A stretch of 64,000 nucleotides of DNA from Micromonospora siamensis (GTDB taxonomy: Bacteria; Actinomycetota; Actinomycetes; Mycobacteriales; Micromonosporaceae), in the NCBI RefSeq assembly GCF_900090305.1, contig NZ_LT607751.1, forward strand, positions 1,240,001 through 1,304,000. Reading direction: 5' to 3'. The first letter of the stretch is position 1, and each line of letters begins with the position of its first letter. The position numbers and the translations under genes were made by a program. The notes beneath the pieces are model-generated. The model saw nothing but the letters and a program-made list of their open reading frames with translations, did not search any database and was not told the origin of the DNA. This document shows, one piece after another, positions 49,230-58,158 of this stretch.

Positions 49230-50672
49230 ATGGTGCTGCAGAGTGAGATGACGAGTCCGACCCGGCTGGCGGACCAGCGGCGGCTCGTCCGCGAGGTCCG
49301 CCGGGAGCTGGTGGCCCGGTACCGGGCCCGGCTGCAGACCACCAACGAGCCGCCGATCCGGCTGATGGCCTCCATCGTGCAGGCGCTGGAGCACGAGTGC
49401 GCGGAGCGTCGGCTGGACCCGGCCGCCGTCCGGCTGGAGATCGTCAACCGGACCATCGGCGACGTCAACGTCCGGCTGGTCACCGAGTGCGAGGGCGAGC
49501 CGGGCGGCCCCGGCGACTACCGGCGGCTCGCCGACGAGTTGGGGGTGGCGCTGCCGGGCGAGGAGCTGTCGGGGCACGTGGCGACGGGAGCGGTGTACCG
49601 CTGGCTGCGCGAGGAGATGCTGACGGCCGAGCGGGAGGTGATGCGGGCCGGGTTCGACGCCCGCAGCTACGACCTGGCCAGCATCGGCAACCCGGTGCTG
49701 CGGGGCTGGCTCGCCGACGACATGCGGCAGTGGGGCCTGCCGGTCACCGCGGCGAACGTCGCGCTCGGGCTGGGCGCCACCGACTGCATGGACAAGGTCC
49801 TGCGCGGCCTGGGCGCGCTCGCCCGGCTCGACGGCCGGCCGGTCGGCGCCGTGCTGATGTCCACGCCCGGCTTCAACGTGCTGGAGGGGCAGGCCGTCGC
49901 CAACGGGTACCGGGTGCACCGGGTGCCCACCGGCCCCGAGGACCGGTTCAACCTGACCGCCGCGCAGCTGGCCGCGGCGCTCGACGCCGACCCGGAGATC
50001 GGCGTGGTCTACCTGATGGTCACCAACAACCCGGCGACCTTCGCCTACCGGCCGGACGAGCTGCTCGACCTGCTGGACGTGCTGCGCCGGCACCGGCGGC
50101 AGGGCCGGGTGGTGCGCCTGATGGCCGACCTGGCGTACGTCGGCACCGGTGACCCCGCCGCCGACGACGCCCGGATGCGGGCGCTGGCCTCCGCCACCGA
50201 CCTGGGCGACCAGCTCATCCTGATCAGCAGCCTGTCCAAGACGCACACCCTGACCGGTGAGCGCTTCGGCTGGGTGACCTTCGGCAGCGCCGCCTTCGCC
50301 GCCGGCATGGTGGGCAGCTGGATCAACAGCATCGCCTCGATGCCGGGCGAGTGGCAGCTGCGCTTCATGGCGTACCACCGGCTCTTCCGGGAGAACCCGC
50401 ACCTGGTCGACAAGATCCGCCGGCTGTACGCGCTGCGCCGCTCGCAGCTACGGGCCCAGCTGCACCGGCTCGACGAGGAGTTCCGGCTCTTCGAGCACAT
50501 CTATCTCGACGACGACGCCACGATCTACACCTGGAGCCGGCTGCTGGCGGGGGAGGACTGCTTCTCCGTACTCGAGAAGACCGGCATCGCGGGGATCCCC
50601 GGGTCGACGTTCGGCTACTCCGACGACTACGTCCGCTTCTCCGTCGGAATCCTGCCGGTCGCCTCCGACTGA
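49230..50672 (+). CDS. PLP-dependent class I/II aminotransferase
   Basis: 480 residues from ATG 49230, chosen because GGAGGT stands nine bases upstream; ATG 49173, overlapping the leuB-like stop, would add 19 residues. Fold-type I features: YDLASIGNPVLRG (N-terminal substrate loop), TNNPATFAY in place of the usual NPTG loop, MADLAYVGTGD with the pyridine-binding Asp, and the Schiff-base Lys337 in SLSKTHTLTGERFGW. It is longer than standard AspC-type enzymes because of an N-terminal extension of about 90 residues. In this operon the logical role is converting the homologated 2-oxo acid to its L-amino acid before activation by the NRPS. Confidence 0.88.
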   Translation: MVLQSEMTSPTRLADQRRLVREVRRELVARYRARLQTTNEPPIRLMASIVQALEHECAERRLDPAAVRLEIVNRTIGDVNVRLVTECEGEPGGPGDYRRLADELGVALPGEELSGHVATGAVYRWLREEMLTAEREVMRAGFDARSYDLASIGNPVLRGWLADDMRQWGLPVTAANVALGLGATDCMDKVLRGLGALARLDGRPVGAVLMSTPGFNVLEGQAVANGYRVHRVPTGPEDRFNLTAAQLAAALDADPEIGVVYLMVTNNPATFAYRPDELLDLLDVLRRHRRQGRVVRLMADLAYVGTGDPAADDARMRALASATDLGDQLILISSLSKTHTLTGERFGWVTFGSAAFAAGMVGSWINSIASMPGEWQLRFMAYHRLFRENPHLVDKIRRLYALRRSQLRAQLHRLDEEFRLFEHIYLDDDATIYTWSRLLAGEDCFSVLEKTGIAGIPGSTFGYSDDYVRFSVGILPVASD

Positions 50673-50724
50673 TCCCGCCCTTCCTCGAAAAGCCAAGCGA
50701 ATCGCTTCACATCAGGAGGTTCCA

Positions 50725-52092
50725 ATGACCACTGGAACGACGTCCAACGGTGCCGCGGCGACGCGGACGGGCGACAGCGACGTCCCGGTCGACTTCAACT
50801 GGAACAGCGAGCCGGACCCGCTCTCGCCGCTGCCGCGGACGCTGCCCGCCGAGCCGACCCCGGAGCAGGCCGCGAACGCGGAGGTGCTCTCCGAGTGCCT
50901 GCGCGACGGCCTCCAGGGCGTCAGCCGGTACCCGGACATCGACGCGATGCTGAAGTACGTCGAGCTGCTGGACGCCTTCGGCGTCAGGTCCGCCACCGTC
51001 GGCATCCACACCGGCGCCGGCACCCTCGACGCCACGATGAAGGAGCTGCTCGCCGGCATGGCCGAGCACTTCCCGAACATCGTCCCCTCGGTGCTCTCGG
51101 TCTGCACGCCCGCGTCGCTGAAGTGGACGGCCGAGTGCCGGGAGATCCACCCGAAGCTGGAGTCGGTGGTCTTCATGGGCAGCTCCCCGGTCCGCCGGAT
51201 GGTGCAGGGCTGGGACATGGACTTCATCCTGCGCCGGATGGAGGCCACCATCTCCGAGACCGTCGCGCTGGGCATCCCGGTCATCGGCGGCACCGAGCAC
51301 ACCACCCAGACCGCCCCGGCGGACGTCCGCGCGATCACCCGGGTCCAGGTCGAGAACGGCGCCTACCGGGTGGCGGTCGCCGACACCATCGGGATCGCCC
51401 GGCCGGTCGGCGCGTACCGGCTGTGCAGCTTCATCCGGCAGCTCCTCGACGAGCTCGGCACCCCGGACATGAAGCTGGACTGGCACGGGCACCGCGACAC
51501 CGGCAACGCCCTGGGCAACGCGATGATGGCGATCGCCGCCGGCGCCAACCGGATCCACGTCGTGTCCCGCGGCGTCGGTGAGCGGTCGGGCAACGCCTCC
51601 CTGGAGGAGGTGGTGCTCAACCTGGCCGCCATGCAGGCCGAGGGCGGCCACCCGGTGTCCTGGAACATGACCGAGCTGCTCGGCCTGATCTCGTTCTACC
51701 AGGAGATGGTCGACGTCCCGACCGCCGACCACGGCGTGCTCGGCAAGCGGTACAGCTACACCAGCTCCGGCATCCACACCGACGCCATCCTCAAGGCCAA
51801 CGCCCTGGCCGACAACGCGCGCAAGGCCGGGGACTTCCCGCTGGAGCAGAAGCTGCGCGAGATGGCCCGGGTCGTCTACTCGGCCGTCGACCCGGCCGCC
51901 GTCGGTGGCACGTACTCGGTCGGGGTCAGCCAGTGGAGCGGCACCAGTTCGGTGAAGCTCGCCTGCCTGCAGAGCGGCCGGGACCCGGAGAAGCTCACCG
52001 CCGAGCGGGTCGACCAGATCCTCGCGTACGCCAAGAGCGAGGGCCGCGAGCTCGAGGGCGAGGAGCTGGAGGCCTGGTTTGCCCAGTCCTGA
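50725..52092 (+). CDS. 2-isopropylmalate/homocitrate synthase-like acyl-CoA condensing enzyme
   Basis: 455 residues behind a strong CAGGAGG. It belongs to the DRE-TIM metallolyase family: SECLRDGLQGV holds metal ligand Asp61, DWHGHRDTGNALGNA the HxH metal ligands, and GVGERSGNASLEEV the C-terminal signature. It would condense acetyl-CoA with a 2-oxo acid. It is shorter than actinobacterial LeuA (over 560 residues) and I see no leucine-responsive LeuA dimer domain; the C-terminal part instead looks like the homocitrate-synthase-type lid. Loss of feedback control suits a dedicated pathway. The substrate is unknown: candidates are 4-methyl-2-oxopentanoate, 3-methyl-2-oxopentanoate, or an aromatic pyruvate. 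An unusually long 45-residue N-terminal extension precedes the barrel. Confidence 0.85.
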   Translation: MTTGTTSNGAAATRTGDSDVPVDFNWNSEPDPLSPLPRTLPAEPTPEQAANAEVLSECLRDGLQGVSRYPDIDAMLKYVELLDAFGVRSATVGIHTGAGTLDATMKELLAGMAEHFPNIVPSVLSVCTPASLKWTAECREIHPKLESVVFMGSSPVRRMVQGWDMDFILRRMEATISETVALGIPVIGGTEHTTQTAPADVRAITRVQVENGAYRVAVADTIGIARPVGAYRLCSFIRQLLDELGTPDMKLDWHGHRDTGNALGNAMMAIAAGANRIHVVSRGVGERSGNASLEEVVLNLAAMQAEGGHPVSWNMTELLGLISFYQEMVDVPTADHGVLGKRYSYTSSGIHTDAILKANALADNARKAGDFPLEQKLREMARVVYSAVDPAAVGGTYSVGVSQWSGTSSVKLACLQSGRDPEKLTAERVDQILAYAKSEGRELEGEELEAWFAQS

Positions 52093-52143
52093 GTCGTACC
52101 CCGCGCAGGAATGCCCCTGCCGTCCCCCGATTGGAGAGGCGCC

Positions 52144-53550
52144 ATGAGTCCACGCACCATGTTCGACAAGATCTGGGACGCGCACGTGGTCCGCGACGAG
52201 CCGGGCGAGGTTCCGGTGATCTACATCGACCGGCACCTCACCCACGAGGCGACGTCCCCGCAGGCCTTCGCCGGCCTGCGGGCCCGGGAGCTGCCGGTGC
52301 ACCGCACCGACGCCACGATCGCCGTGCTCGACCACAACGTGCCCACCACGCCCGGCCGGCGGATGCTCGACGTGGTCGACGCCGCCAGCGTCACCTGCAT
52401 CGAGACGATGGAGGACAACGCCCGCGACTTCGGCGTGACGCTGTTCGACATGAACGACGAGTACCAGGGCATCGTCCACGTCATCGGCCCCGAGCTGGGC
52501 ATCTCGCTGCCCGGCATGACGGTGGTCTGCGGTGACTCGCACACCTCCACGCACGGCGCGCTGGGCATCTTCGCCATCGGCATCGGCACCAGCGAGGTGG
52601 AGCACGTGATGGCCACCCAGTGCCTGCTCCAGCAGAAGCCGAAGACGATGAACGTCCGGATCGAGGGGACCCTCGCGTCGGGCGTCACCGCCAAGGACGT
52701 CGCGCTGGCGGTGATCCGCAAGTTCGGCACCAACGTCGGCTCGCACCACGTCATCGAGTTCAGCGGCTCCGCCGTCCGGTCCCTGACCGTCGAGGGCCGG
52801 ATGACGCTGTGCAACATGGCCATCGAGGCCGGGGCCCGCGCCGGCATGGTCGCCCCCGACGAGGTGACCATCGAGTACGTCAGGGGCCGCAGGTACGCCC
52901 CGCAGGGCGAGCTGTTCGAGCTGGCCGCGGCGCAGTGGCGGGAACTGGCCAGCGACCCGGGCGCGCACTTCGACGCGGTCCTGGACATCACCGTCGACGA
53001 CCTCGTCCCGCAGATCACCTGGGGCACCGACCCGGGCATGGTGGCCGACATCAACGGGGTGGTGCCGGACCCGGCCGCCCAGAGCGACGAGGTCACCCGG
53101 GACGCCTACCAGCGGGCGCTGGACTACATGGGTCTCACCCCCGGCCAGAAGATCGAGGACATCGAGGTCCAGACCGTCTTCATCGGCTCCTGCACCAACT
53201 CCCGGGTGGAGGACCTGCGGGAGGCCGCCAAGGTCGCCGCGGGCCGGCAGGTCGCGTCGAACGTGCGGGCCATCGTCGTGCCGGGCTCGATGTCGGTGAG
53301 CCGGCAGGCGGAGGCGGAGGGGCTGGCCGACGTGTTCCGGACGGCCGGCTTCGAGTGGCGCGAGGCGGGTTGCAGCATGTGCATCGCCATGAACGGCGAC
53401 CGGCTCGCCCCGGGTGAGCGGTGCGCCTCGACGAGCAACCGCAACTTCGAGGGCCGGCAGGGGCGCGGTGGGCGTACCCACCTGGTCAGCCCGGCGATGG
53501 CCGCCGGCGCCGCCATCGCGGGTCACTTCGTCGACGTCCGCAACCTCTAG
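52144..53550 (+). CDS. 3-isopropylmalate dehydratase large subunit-like protein, cluster copy
   Basis: 468 residues from ATG 52144 behind GGAGAG. Aconitase-family signatures are intact: [28 protein letters not shown] and [11 protein letters not shown], so the 4Fe-4S cluster and active site should work. It aligns along its whole length with the copy at 5058 but differs clearly outside the motifs, so it is not a recent duplicate. With the next gene it would isomerise the 2-(hydroxyalkyl)malate made by the LeuA-like enzyme. The 51-bp gap from the LeuA-like gene and same strand place it in the NRPS operon. Confidence 0.92.
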   Translation: MSPRTMFDKIWDAHVVRDEPGEVPVIYIDRHLTHEATSPQAFAGLRARELPVHRTDATIAVLDHNVPTTPGRRMLDVVDAASVTCIETMEDNARDFGVTLFDMNDEYQGIVHVIGPELGISLPGMTVVCGDSHTSTHGALGIFAIGIGTSEVEHVMATQCLLQQKPKTMNVRIEGTLASGVTAKDVALAVIRKFGTNVGSHHVIEFSGSAVRSLTVEGRMTLCNMAIEAGARAGMVAPDEVTIEYVRGRRYAPQGELFELAAAQWRELASDPGAHFDAVLDITVDDLVPQITWGTDPGMVADINGVVPDPAAQSDEVTRDAYQRALDYMGLTPGQKIEDIEVQTVFIGSCTNSRVEDLREAAKVAAGRQVASNVRAIVVPGSMSVSRQAEAEGLADVFRTAGFEWREAGCSMCIAMNGDRLAPGERCASTSNRNFEGRQGRGGRTHLVSPAMAAGAAIAGHFVDVRNL

Positions 53551-53567
53551 GAAGGTGACCGCTCCCC

Positions 53568-54224
53568 ATGGAGAAGTTCGTTACGCACACCGGCGTCGCC
53601 GCACCGCTGCCCCGGTCCAACGTCAACACCGATGACATCGTCCCGGCGCGGTTCCTGAAGACCATCCGGCGGACCGGTTTCGCCGACGCCCTCTTCGCCA
53701 ACTGGCGCTACCTGGGCGACGGCAAGGGACCGAACCCGGAGTTCGAGCTGAACCAGCCGGCGTACGCCGACGCGACGATCCTGGTCGCCGGCCCGAACTT
53801 CGGCTGCGGCTCGTCCCGCGAGCACGCGCCCTGGTCGCTGCGCGAGTTCGGCTTCCGCTGCATCATCGCGCCCAGCTTCGCCGACATCTTCTACAACAAC
53901 TGCTTCAACAGCAGCATCCTGCCGGTCGTCCTGGCGCCGCCCGTCGTGGACGACATCCTGGCCACCGTCAGCGCCCAGGCGCAGTGCCGGCTGCACGTCG
54001 ACCTGCCGGCCCAGACGATCACCCTGCCGGACGGCCGGGCGTTCGGCTTCGAGGTGGACGCCTTCAAGAAGGAGGCCCTGCTCCAGGGCCTGGACAGCAT
54101 CGACTGGACGCTGTCGCACCGCGCCGAGATCGAGGCGTACGAGCAGCGGCGCCGCCAGGAGGCGCCCTGGCTCTTCGCCGACGAGGGCGCGGACCGGCGC
54201 GGCGCCGCCGTACCCACCGCCTGA
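53568..54224 (+). CDS. 3-isopropylmalate dehydratase small subunit-like protein, cluster copy
   Basis: 218 residues, 17 bp after its partner. Key stretches: NVNTDDIVPARFL, RTGFADALFANWRYLGDGKG, FGCGSSREHAPWSL and IIAPSFADIFYNNCFNSSILP. The NWRYLGDG segment after RTGF matches ordinary bacterial LeuD more closely than the copy at 6466, which lacks it. It completes the isomerase with the large subunit and so the set of four chain-extension enzymes in this operon. Its C-terminal 25 residues are polar and disordered-looking. Confidence 0.92.
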   Translation: MEKFVTHTGVAAPLPRSNVNTDDIVPARFLKTIRRTGFADALFANWRYLGDGKGPNPEFELNQPAYADATILVAGPNFGCGSSREHAPWSLREFGFRCIIAPSFADIFYNNCFNSSILPVVLAPPVVDDILATVSAQAQCRLHVDLPAQTITLPDGRAFGFEVDAFKKEALLQGLDSIDWTLSHRAEIEAYEQRRRQEAPWLFADEGADRRGAAVPTA

Positions 54225-54274
54225 CGCCGTACCGACGGTCAGCAACCCAGACGCACGAGACAGGAGCGATTTCG

Positions 54275-54484
54275 ATGGACGACGCGAGCGTGAAGGTCCT
54301 CGTCAACGACGAGGAGCAGTACTCCCTGTGGCCGGACTTCCTGGCCGTCCCGGCGGGATGGAAGGAGACCGGGGTCTCCGGCAGCAAGGAGGAGTGCCTG
54401 ACCTACGTCAAGGAGGTCTGGACCGACATGCGTCCGTTGAGTCTGCGCCGGCAGATGGAGGAGTCCGCCGCTCCGGGGGCCTAG
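54275..54484 (+). CDS. MbtH-like NRPS accessory protein
   Basis: 69 residues behind CAGGAG. It shows the full MbtH pattern: NDEEQYSLWPDFLAVPAGW, then CLTYVKEVWTDMRPLSLRR. MbtH-like proteins bind A domains and support adenylation and folding of NRPSs. Being within the operon, it presumably serves the five A domains here. A 15-base stretch (cgcacgagacaggag, 54252-54266) covering its ribosome-binding site is repeated exactly before the MMPL gene downstream. Confidence 0.97.
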   Translation: MDDASVKVLVNDEEQYSLWPDFLAVPAGWKETGVSGSKEECLTYVKEVWTDMRPLSLRRQMEESAAPGA

Positions 54485-54513
54485 GGCCGCCGGCGTGGAG
54501 GGGAAACCCTGAG

Positions 54514-54543
54514 GCGCCCGGCGGACGAAGGCCCGCCGGGCGC
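54514..54543 (+). terminator. Strong GC hairpin between mbtH and the MMPL gene
   Basis: An 11-bp perfect stem (gcgcccggcgg with its complement) closes an 8-base loop 30 bp after the mbtH stop. No U-run follows, so it may be an attenuator or RNA-stability element that lowers expression of the transporter relative to the synthetase genes, rather than a full terminator. Confidence 0.5.
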
Positions 54544-54565
54544 ACGAGACAGGAGAGAGAAGACG

Positions 54566-56863
54566 TTGTTCCTGAAGGCTAGCCGCGCCATCATCGCCGG
54601 TCGCTGGCTGTCGGTCGTGTTCTGGATCATCCTTGCCGCGGTCCTCGTGCAGGTCGCTCCCAACCTGCAGGAGGAAGCGAACACCAGCCAGCAGGAATCC
54701 CGGTCCCGGTCGAGTCTCGAGGCGTTCAAGGCCAGTGAGCTGATCGCCGAGAAGTTCCCGGACGTGCAGGAGGTGATGAACAACCAGGTCACCGTGACGC
54801 TGTTCCGGGACAGCGGCCTGACCACCGCGGACCAGGAGTACGGAAGGGCGCTGGAGCAGTTCCTCACCACCCGGCGGGACGACATCCGGCTGGAGTCGAC
54901 GGTCTCCCCGTTCTCGGATCCGCAGAACGGGCGGGGGCTGCTCAGCTCGGACGGGAAGGCGGCCCTGGTCGAGCTGAACCTCGACATGACGTACGCCACC
55001 GAGGACAACAACGAGTGGCTGAACCAGACCAAGGAGGTCATCCCGCGGATCCGGAACCACCTCTCCGCGGACGCGGCCGAGCGGGACGGCGCCCCGGCCG
55101 CCCCGGCGGGCCTGGACGTGCACCTCACCGGCGGCAACGCCATCTGGGGTGACGTGATCACCCTCCAGGAGGAGAGCCTCAACCGGACGCTGGTGATGAC
55201 CCTGGTCTTCATCCTGGTCGTCCTGCTGGTCATCTACCGGTCACCGGTAGCCGCGATCTTCCCGCTGATCTCCGTGGTGCTCGCCCTGACCATCTCCCAG
55301 GGGGTGCTCGGCATCGCCGCCGACGCGGGGCTGCCGGTCTCGCCCAACGCGCTGGTCTTCCTGATCATCGTGCTCTTCGGGCTCGGCACCGACCACTCGC
55401 TGCTGATGTTCTCCCGCTTCCGGGACAACCTGCTCGACGGCCGGGACAAGCTGGACGCGCTGCGCAGCGCGGTCACCAACGGTGGTGAGGCGATCTTCTC
55501 CAGCGCCTGCGCGGTGATCGTGGCCTTCGGGGCGATGTTCTTCGCCACCGACGCCAACTTCAAGGGCATCGGCCCGCCGCTGGCCATCGCGGTGGCCATC
55601 GAGTTCCTGGTGATCATGACCTTGATCCCGGCCGCGATGGCGATCCTGGGGGAGAAGGTGTTCTGGCCGTTCCAGCCCGCGAAGGTGCGCGCGAAGCGGC
55701 TGCGGCGGGGCGCCGACGGCCGGGCCGCGAAGGCGGGGATCTGGGAGCGGATCGCCGCCGTGGTCACCAGCCGACCCAACCGGTTCATCGCGCTCACCCT
55801 GATCGCGCTGATCCCGTTCATCGGGCTGCTGGCCGGCTTCCGGTTCGACAACAACGAGCTGCGGGCGCTGCTGCCCACCTCGACCGACTCGTACCAGGGC
55901 CTCACCGTGCAACGGGAGCACTACGGCGAGGCGGCCGGTGCGGAGAACGCCGTGTCGATCATCATCGAGTCCGCGCAGCCCGGGTGGGACGACGCCAAGC
56001 TGGCCACCCTGCGGAAGGTGGGCGGCGACCTGGACGCGCTGCCCGGGGTGAGCACGGTGACCACGCCCGACCGGTCGACCGGCCCGGGCTTCTCCGCCGA
56101 CGGGACCAGCGTCAGCCTCAGCGCCATGCTGGCCGACGACCCGTACTCGCAGCGGGCGATGGACACGGTCACCGAGATGCGGGACACCCTGCGGCAGTCA
56201 CTGCGTGGCACGAACCTCGCGGGCTCGACCGCGTACGTCGGTGGCGTCACCGCGGAGGTGCGCGACAACCTGGCCACCCAGAAGCGGGACTTCCTGCTCA
56301 TCGCCACCGTCGTGCTGATCGGCATCCTGCTCATCCTGGCGGTGCTGCTGCGCAGCCTGGTGGCCCCGCTCTACATGGCGGCGACGATCGTGGTGGCGTA
56401 CGCGGCGACGATGGGCCTGACCGTGGCGACCTTCCAGTACGGCTTCGGCTACTCGGGGCTCTGGATCGACGCCCCGGTGGCCGCGTTCGTCATCCTGGTG
56501 GCGCTCGGCATCGACTACAGCATCTTCCTGATGACCCGGGTCAAGGAGGAGCACCAGAACGGCCGGCAACCGACCCGGGAGGCGGTCCGCAAGGCCCTCG
56601 CCAGCACCGGTTCGGTGATCACCTCGTGCGGGATCATCCTGGCCGGCACGTTCACGCCACTGCTCTTCTCCGGCATCAAGTCGTACGTCGAGATGGGCTT
56701 CGCCATCGTCGTCGGCCTGCTGCTGGACACCTTCGTGATCCGGACCCTGCTGGTGCCGGCCATCGCGGTGAAGGTCGGCGAGCGCAACTGGTGGCCGCGC
56801 CGGCCGCAGCCGGTCGCCGACGAGGTGACCGCCGAATCGGACGAAGTCGTCCCCGTCCCGTAG
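54566..56863 (+). CDS. MMPL-family exporter of the NRPS cluster
   Basis: 765 residues from TTG 54566, supported by AGGAGAGAG upstream and by MFLKASRAIIAGRWLSVVFW fitting the usual MMPL N-terminus. Twelve membrane helices in two halves, with a large external loop after helix 1 (residues about 35-205) and another after helix 7. Proton-relay signatures are FGLGTDHSLLMFSRFRDN and ALGIDYSIFLMTRVKEEH. Such proteins export lipopeptides and large amphiphiles in mycobacteria and other actinomycetes. Position inside the operon makes peptide export or self-protection the likely role. It differs from the MMPL at 2609 in sequence and length. Confidence 0.9.
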   Translation: MFLKASRAIIAGRWLSVVFWIILAAVLVQVAPNLQEEANTSQQESRSRSSLEAFKASELIAEKFPDVQEVMNNQVTVTLFRDSGLTTADQEYGRALEQFLTTRRDDIRLESTVSPFSDPQNGRGLLSSDGKAALVELNLDMTYATEDNNEWLNQTKEVIPRIRNHLSADAAERDGAPAAPAGLDVHLTGGNAIWGDVITLQEESLNRTLVMTLVFILVVLLVIYRSPVAAIFPLISVVLALTISQGVLGIAADAGLPVSPNALVFLIIVLFGLGTDHSLLMFSRFRDNLLDGRDKLDALRSAVTNGGEAIFSSACAVIVAFGAMFFATDANFKGIGPPLAIAVAIEFLVIMTLIPAAMAILGEKVFWPFQPAKVRAKRLRRGADGRAAKAGIWERIAAVVTSRPNRFIALTLIALIPFIGLLAGFRFDNNELRALLPTSTDSYQGLTVQREHYGEAAGAENAVSIIIESAQPGWDDAKLATLRKVGGDLDALPGVSTVTTPDRSTGPGFSADGTSVSLSAMLADDPYSQRAMDTVTEMRDTLRQSLRGTNLAGSTAYVGGVTAEVRDNLATQKRDFLLIATVVLIGILLILAVLLRSLVAPLYMAATIVVAYAATMGLTVATFQYGFGYSGLWIDAPVAAFVILVALGIDYSIFLMTRVKEEHQNGRQPTREAVRKALASTGSVITSCGIILAGTFTPLLFSGIKSYVEMGFAIVVGLLLDTFVIRTLLVPAIAVKVGERNWWPRRPQPVADEVTAESDEVVPVP

Positions 56864-56883
56864 CTGATCTGGAGGAACTTCCC

Positions 56884-57222
56884 ATGAACGATCTCGTGCA
56901 GCGGCTCTCCGCCGAGGACCGGCCCGTCGTGGTCGGCGGCCCGGACCCGTCCCTGGCGGAGCTGCACCGGCGGCTCACCGACATCGGGTACGTCTTCGTC
57001 AGGTTCCCGGACACCAAGGGCGGCACCGACCTGGGTATCCGGGTGGACGAGGCGGCCACCGACCTCGGCCGGGCCGACTTCGCCGCCGGCACCGGCACCG
57101 TGCACGTCGAGGGGACGCTGACCCTGGACTTCGTGCCGGTCCGCTGCGTCGCGGACATCGACCTGGCCTCGCTGAGCGGGACCGGCCGGCTGGTCGCGCG
57201 CGAGGAGGTGCCGGCGGGGTAG
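56884..57222 (+). CDS. Orphan 112-residue protein ending the NRPS operon
   Basis: Begins at ATG 56884 behind GGAGGAA, 20 bp after the MMPL gene, so it is co-transcribed. It is soluble with mixed alpha/beta character: LAELHRRLTDIGYVFVRFPD, then GGTDLGIRVD and VEGTLTLDFVPVRCVADID. Repeated beta strands in the second half suggest a small beta-barrel or lipocalin-like sandwich, but I do not recognise a family. One cysteine is present. Possible roles include immunity, carrier or regulator; nothing in the sequence decides. Confidence 0.75.
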   Translation: MNDLVQRLSAEDRPVVVGGPDPSLAELHRRLTDIGYVFVRFPDTKGGTDLGIRVDEAATDLGRADFAAGTGTVHVEGTLTLDFVPVRCVADIDLASLSGTGRLVAREEVPAG

Positions 57223-57300
57223 TGCCCCACCGGTCCCGCCCCGGTGCCGCCCGTCGATTCGGGCGGCACCGGGGCGGCTCCATGTCCGGGGCACGCGCCC

Positions 57301-57397
57301 GGCCCGCCCATGCCGGGTCCGCCCACGCCGGGCCGGGCACGCCGGGCCCGCCCATGCCGGGTCCGCCCACGCCGGGCCGGGCACGCCGGGCCCGCCC
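57301..57397. repeat. 44-bp tandem repeat, about 2.2 copies
   Basis: The unit starts ggcccgcccatgccgggtcc and recurs exactly 44 bp later, with a partial third copy from 57389. Inside each unit, gcccacgccggg-type sub-repeats occur. It fills the gap between two convergent genes (stops at 57222 and 57418) and can form alternative GC hairpins, so it may terminate both transcripts. Confidence 0.6.
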
Positions 57398-57417
57398 CGG
57401 GGTCGGACGCGGCGCGG

Positions 57418-58146
57418 TCAGGGGGTGGCGTCGCCGGCCCGGACGGGCAGCGGCTCGACGACGGCCTCCTCGGCCGGGATGCCGGCCTGTCGGACCTGCG
57501 GCTGCCGGGCGCCCCGCGGCCATTCTCGGTAGCTCCGGAACGCCATCGGCAGCCCTTGCGCGACCGAGAGGTCACGGCTGTCCATCACCTGGATGTGCAC
57601 GTGCGGCTGGGTGGAGTTGCCGGAGTTGCCGCACTCGGCGATCGGCTGGCCGGTGGTCACCCGATCGCCGACCGCCACCCGCATCGAGCCGGCCCGCAGG
57701 TGGGCGAGGGCGACGAAGGCGCCGCCGTCGGCCATCTCGATGACGATGTGGTTGCCGGCGACGGCGCCGACGCCCTGCCGGAGCCGGCCGGCCTGGCCGA
57801 GCACGTACGGCACCAGGGCCAGCTGGGAGCGGCGTCCCTCGTGGTCGACCTCGCCGTCGTGGACGTCCACCACCACCCCGTCGGCCGGCGCCAGCAGCGG
57901 CTGGCCGAAGGCGATGAAGCGCTCGGGGGGTTCGGTGGCGAGGAAGGTCCGCCAGTCCCGGCGGTCGGCGGTCCGCCGCCGCTCGTCCACGCCGATGAAG
58001 TCGATGGCGTAGCGCTCGCCGAGCAGGTCGACACCGTGGCTGGGAACCCGTCGGGCCGGACTGTTCCGGGCCAGCCAACGGCCGGTGAAGGGCAGCGAGA
58101 CGATGGTTTCCGGGGTGGTCGAACTCCGCGAGGGTTTCTCGGCCAT
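57418..58146 (-). CDS. M23-family (LytM-like) metallopeptidase-type protein
   Basis: 242 residues. Zinc-binding features of M23 peptidases are visible: SHGVDLLGERYAIDF (His and Asp ligands) and the HxH of QPHVHIQVMD. Other family stretches are PADGVVVDVHDG, NHIVIEMADGGAFVALAHL, and VGDRVTTGQPIAECGNSGNS. M23 enzymes cut peptidoglycan cross-bridges, but no signal peptide or membrane segment is visible here, so it may be cytoplasmic or exported by another route. There is no Shine-Dalgarno sequence; a TATACT box ends six bases before the ATG, suggesting a leaderless mRNA. It is divergent from the LuxR regulator and its link with the NRPS cluster is uncertain. Confidence 0.82.
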   Translation of the reverse strand: MAEKPSRSSTTPETIVSLPFTGRWLARNSPARRVPSHGVDLLGERYAIDFIGVDERRRTADRRDWRTFLATEPPERFIAFGQPLLAPADGVVVDVHDGEVDHEGRRSQLALVPYVLGQAGRLRQGVGAVAGNHIVIEMADGGAFVALAHLRAGSMRVAVGDRVTTGQPIAECGNSGNSTQPHVHIQVMDSRDLSVAQGLPMAFRSYREWPRGARQPQVRQAGIPAEEAVVEPLPVRAGDATP

Positions 58147-58152
58147 CGATGC

Positions 58153-58158
58153 AGTATA
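58153..58158 (-). promoter_or_regulatory. -10 box (TATACT) of a likely leaderless transcript
   Basis: On the minus strand TATACT ends exactly six bases before the ATG of the M23-like gene, which puts the transcription start at or next to the start codon. No ribosome-binding site is present. Leaderless genes are frequent in actinobacteria. No convincing -35 hexamer is visible. Confidence 0.5.

Noticed and set aside
48052..54224. Ordinary leucine biosynthesis operon
   Set aside because: The LeuA-like protein lacks the regulatory domain, an aminotransferase is inserted, the genes sit between an NRPS and MbtH, and another leuCD pair exists at 5058.
48052..54224. 2-aminoadipate (homocitrate) pathway
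   Set aside because: The dehydrogenase pocket is hydrophobic (Leu94, Phe95) rather than homoisocitrate-like and the LeuCD pair looks isopropylmalate-type; kept only as a weak alternative.
57301..57397. CRISPR-like array
   Set aside because: The 44-bp units are contiguous with no unique spacers; it is a simple tandem repeat.
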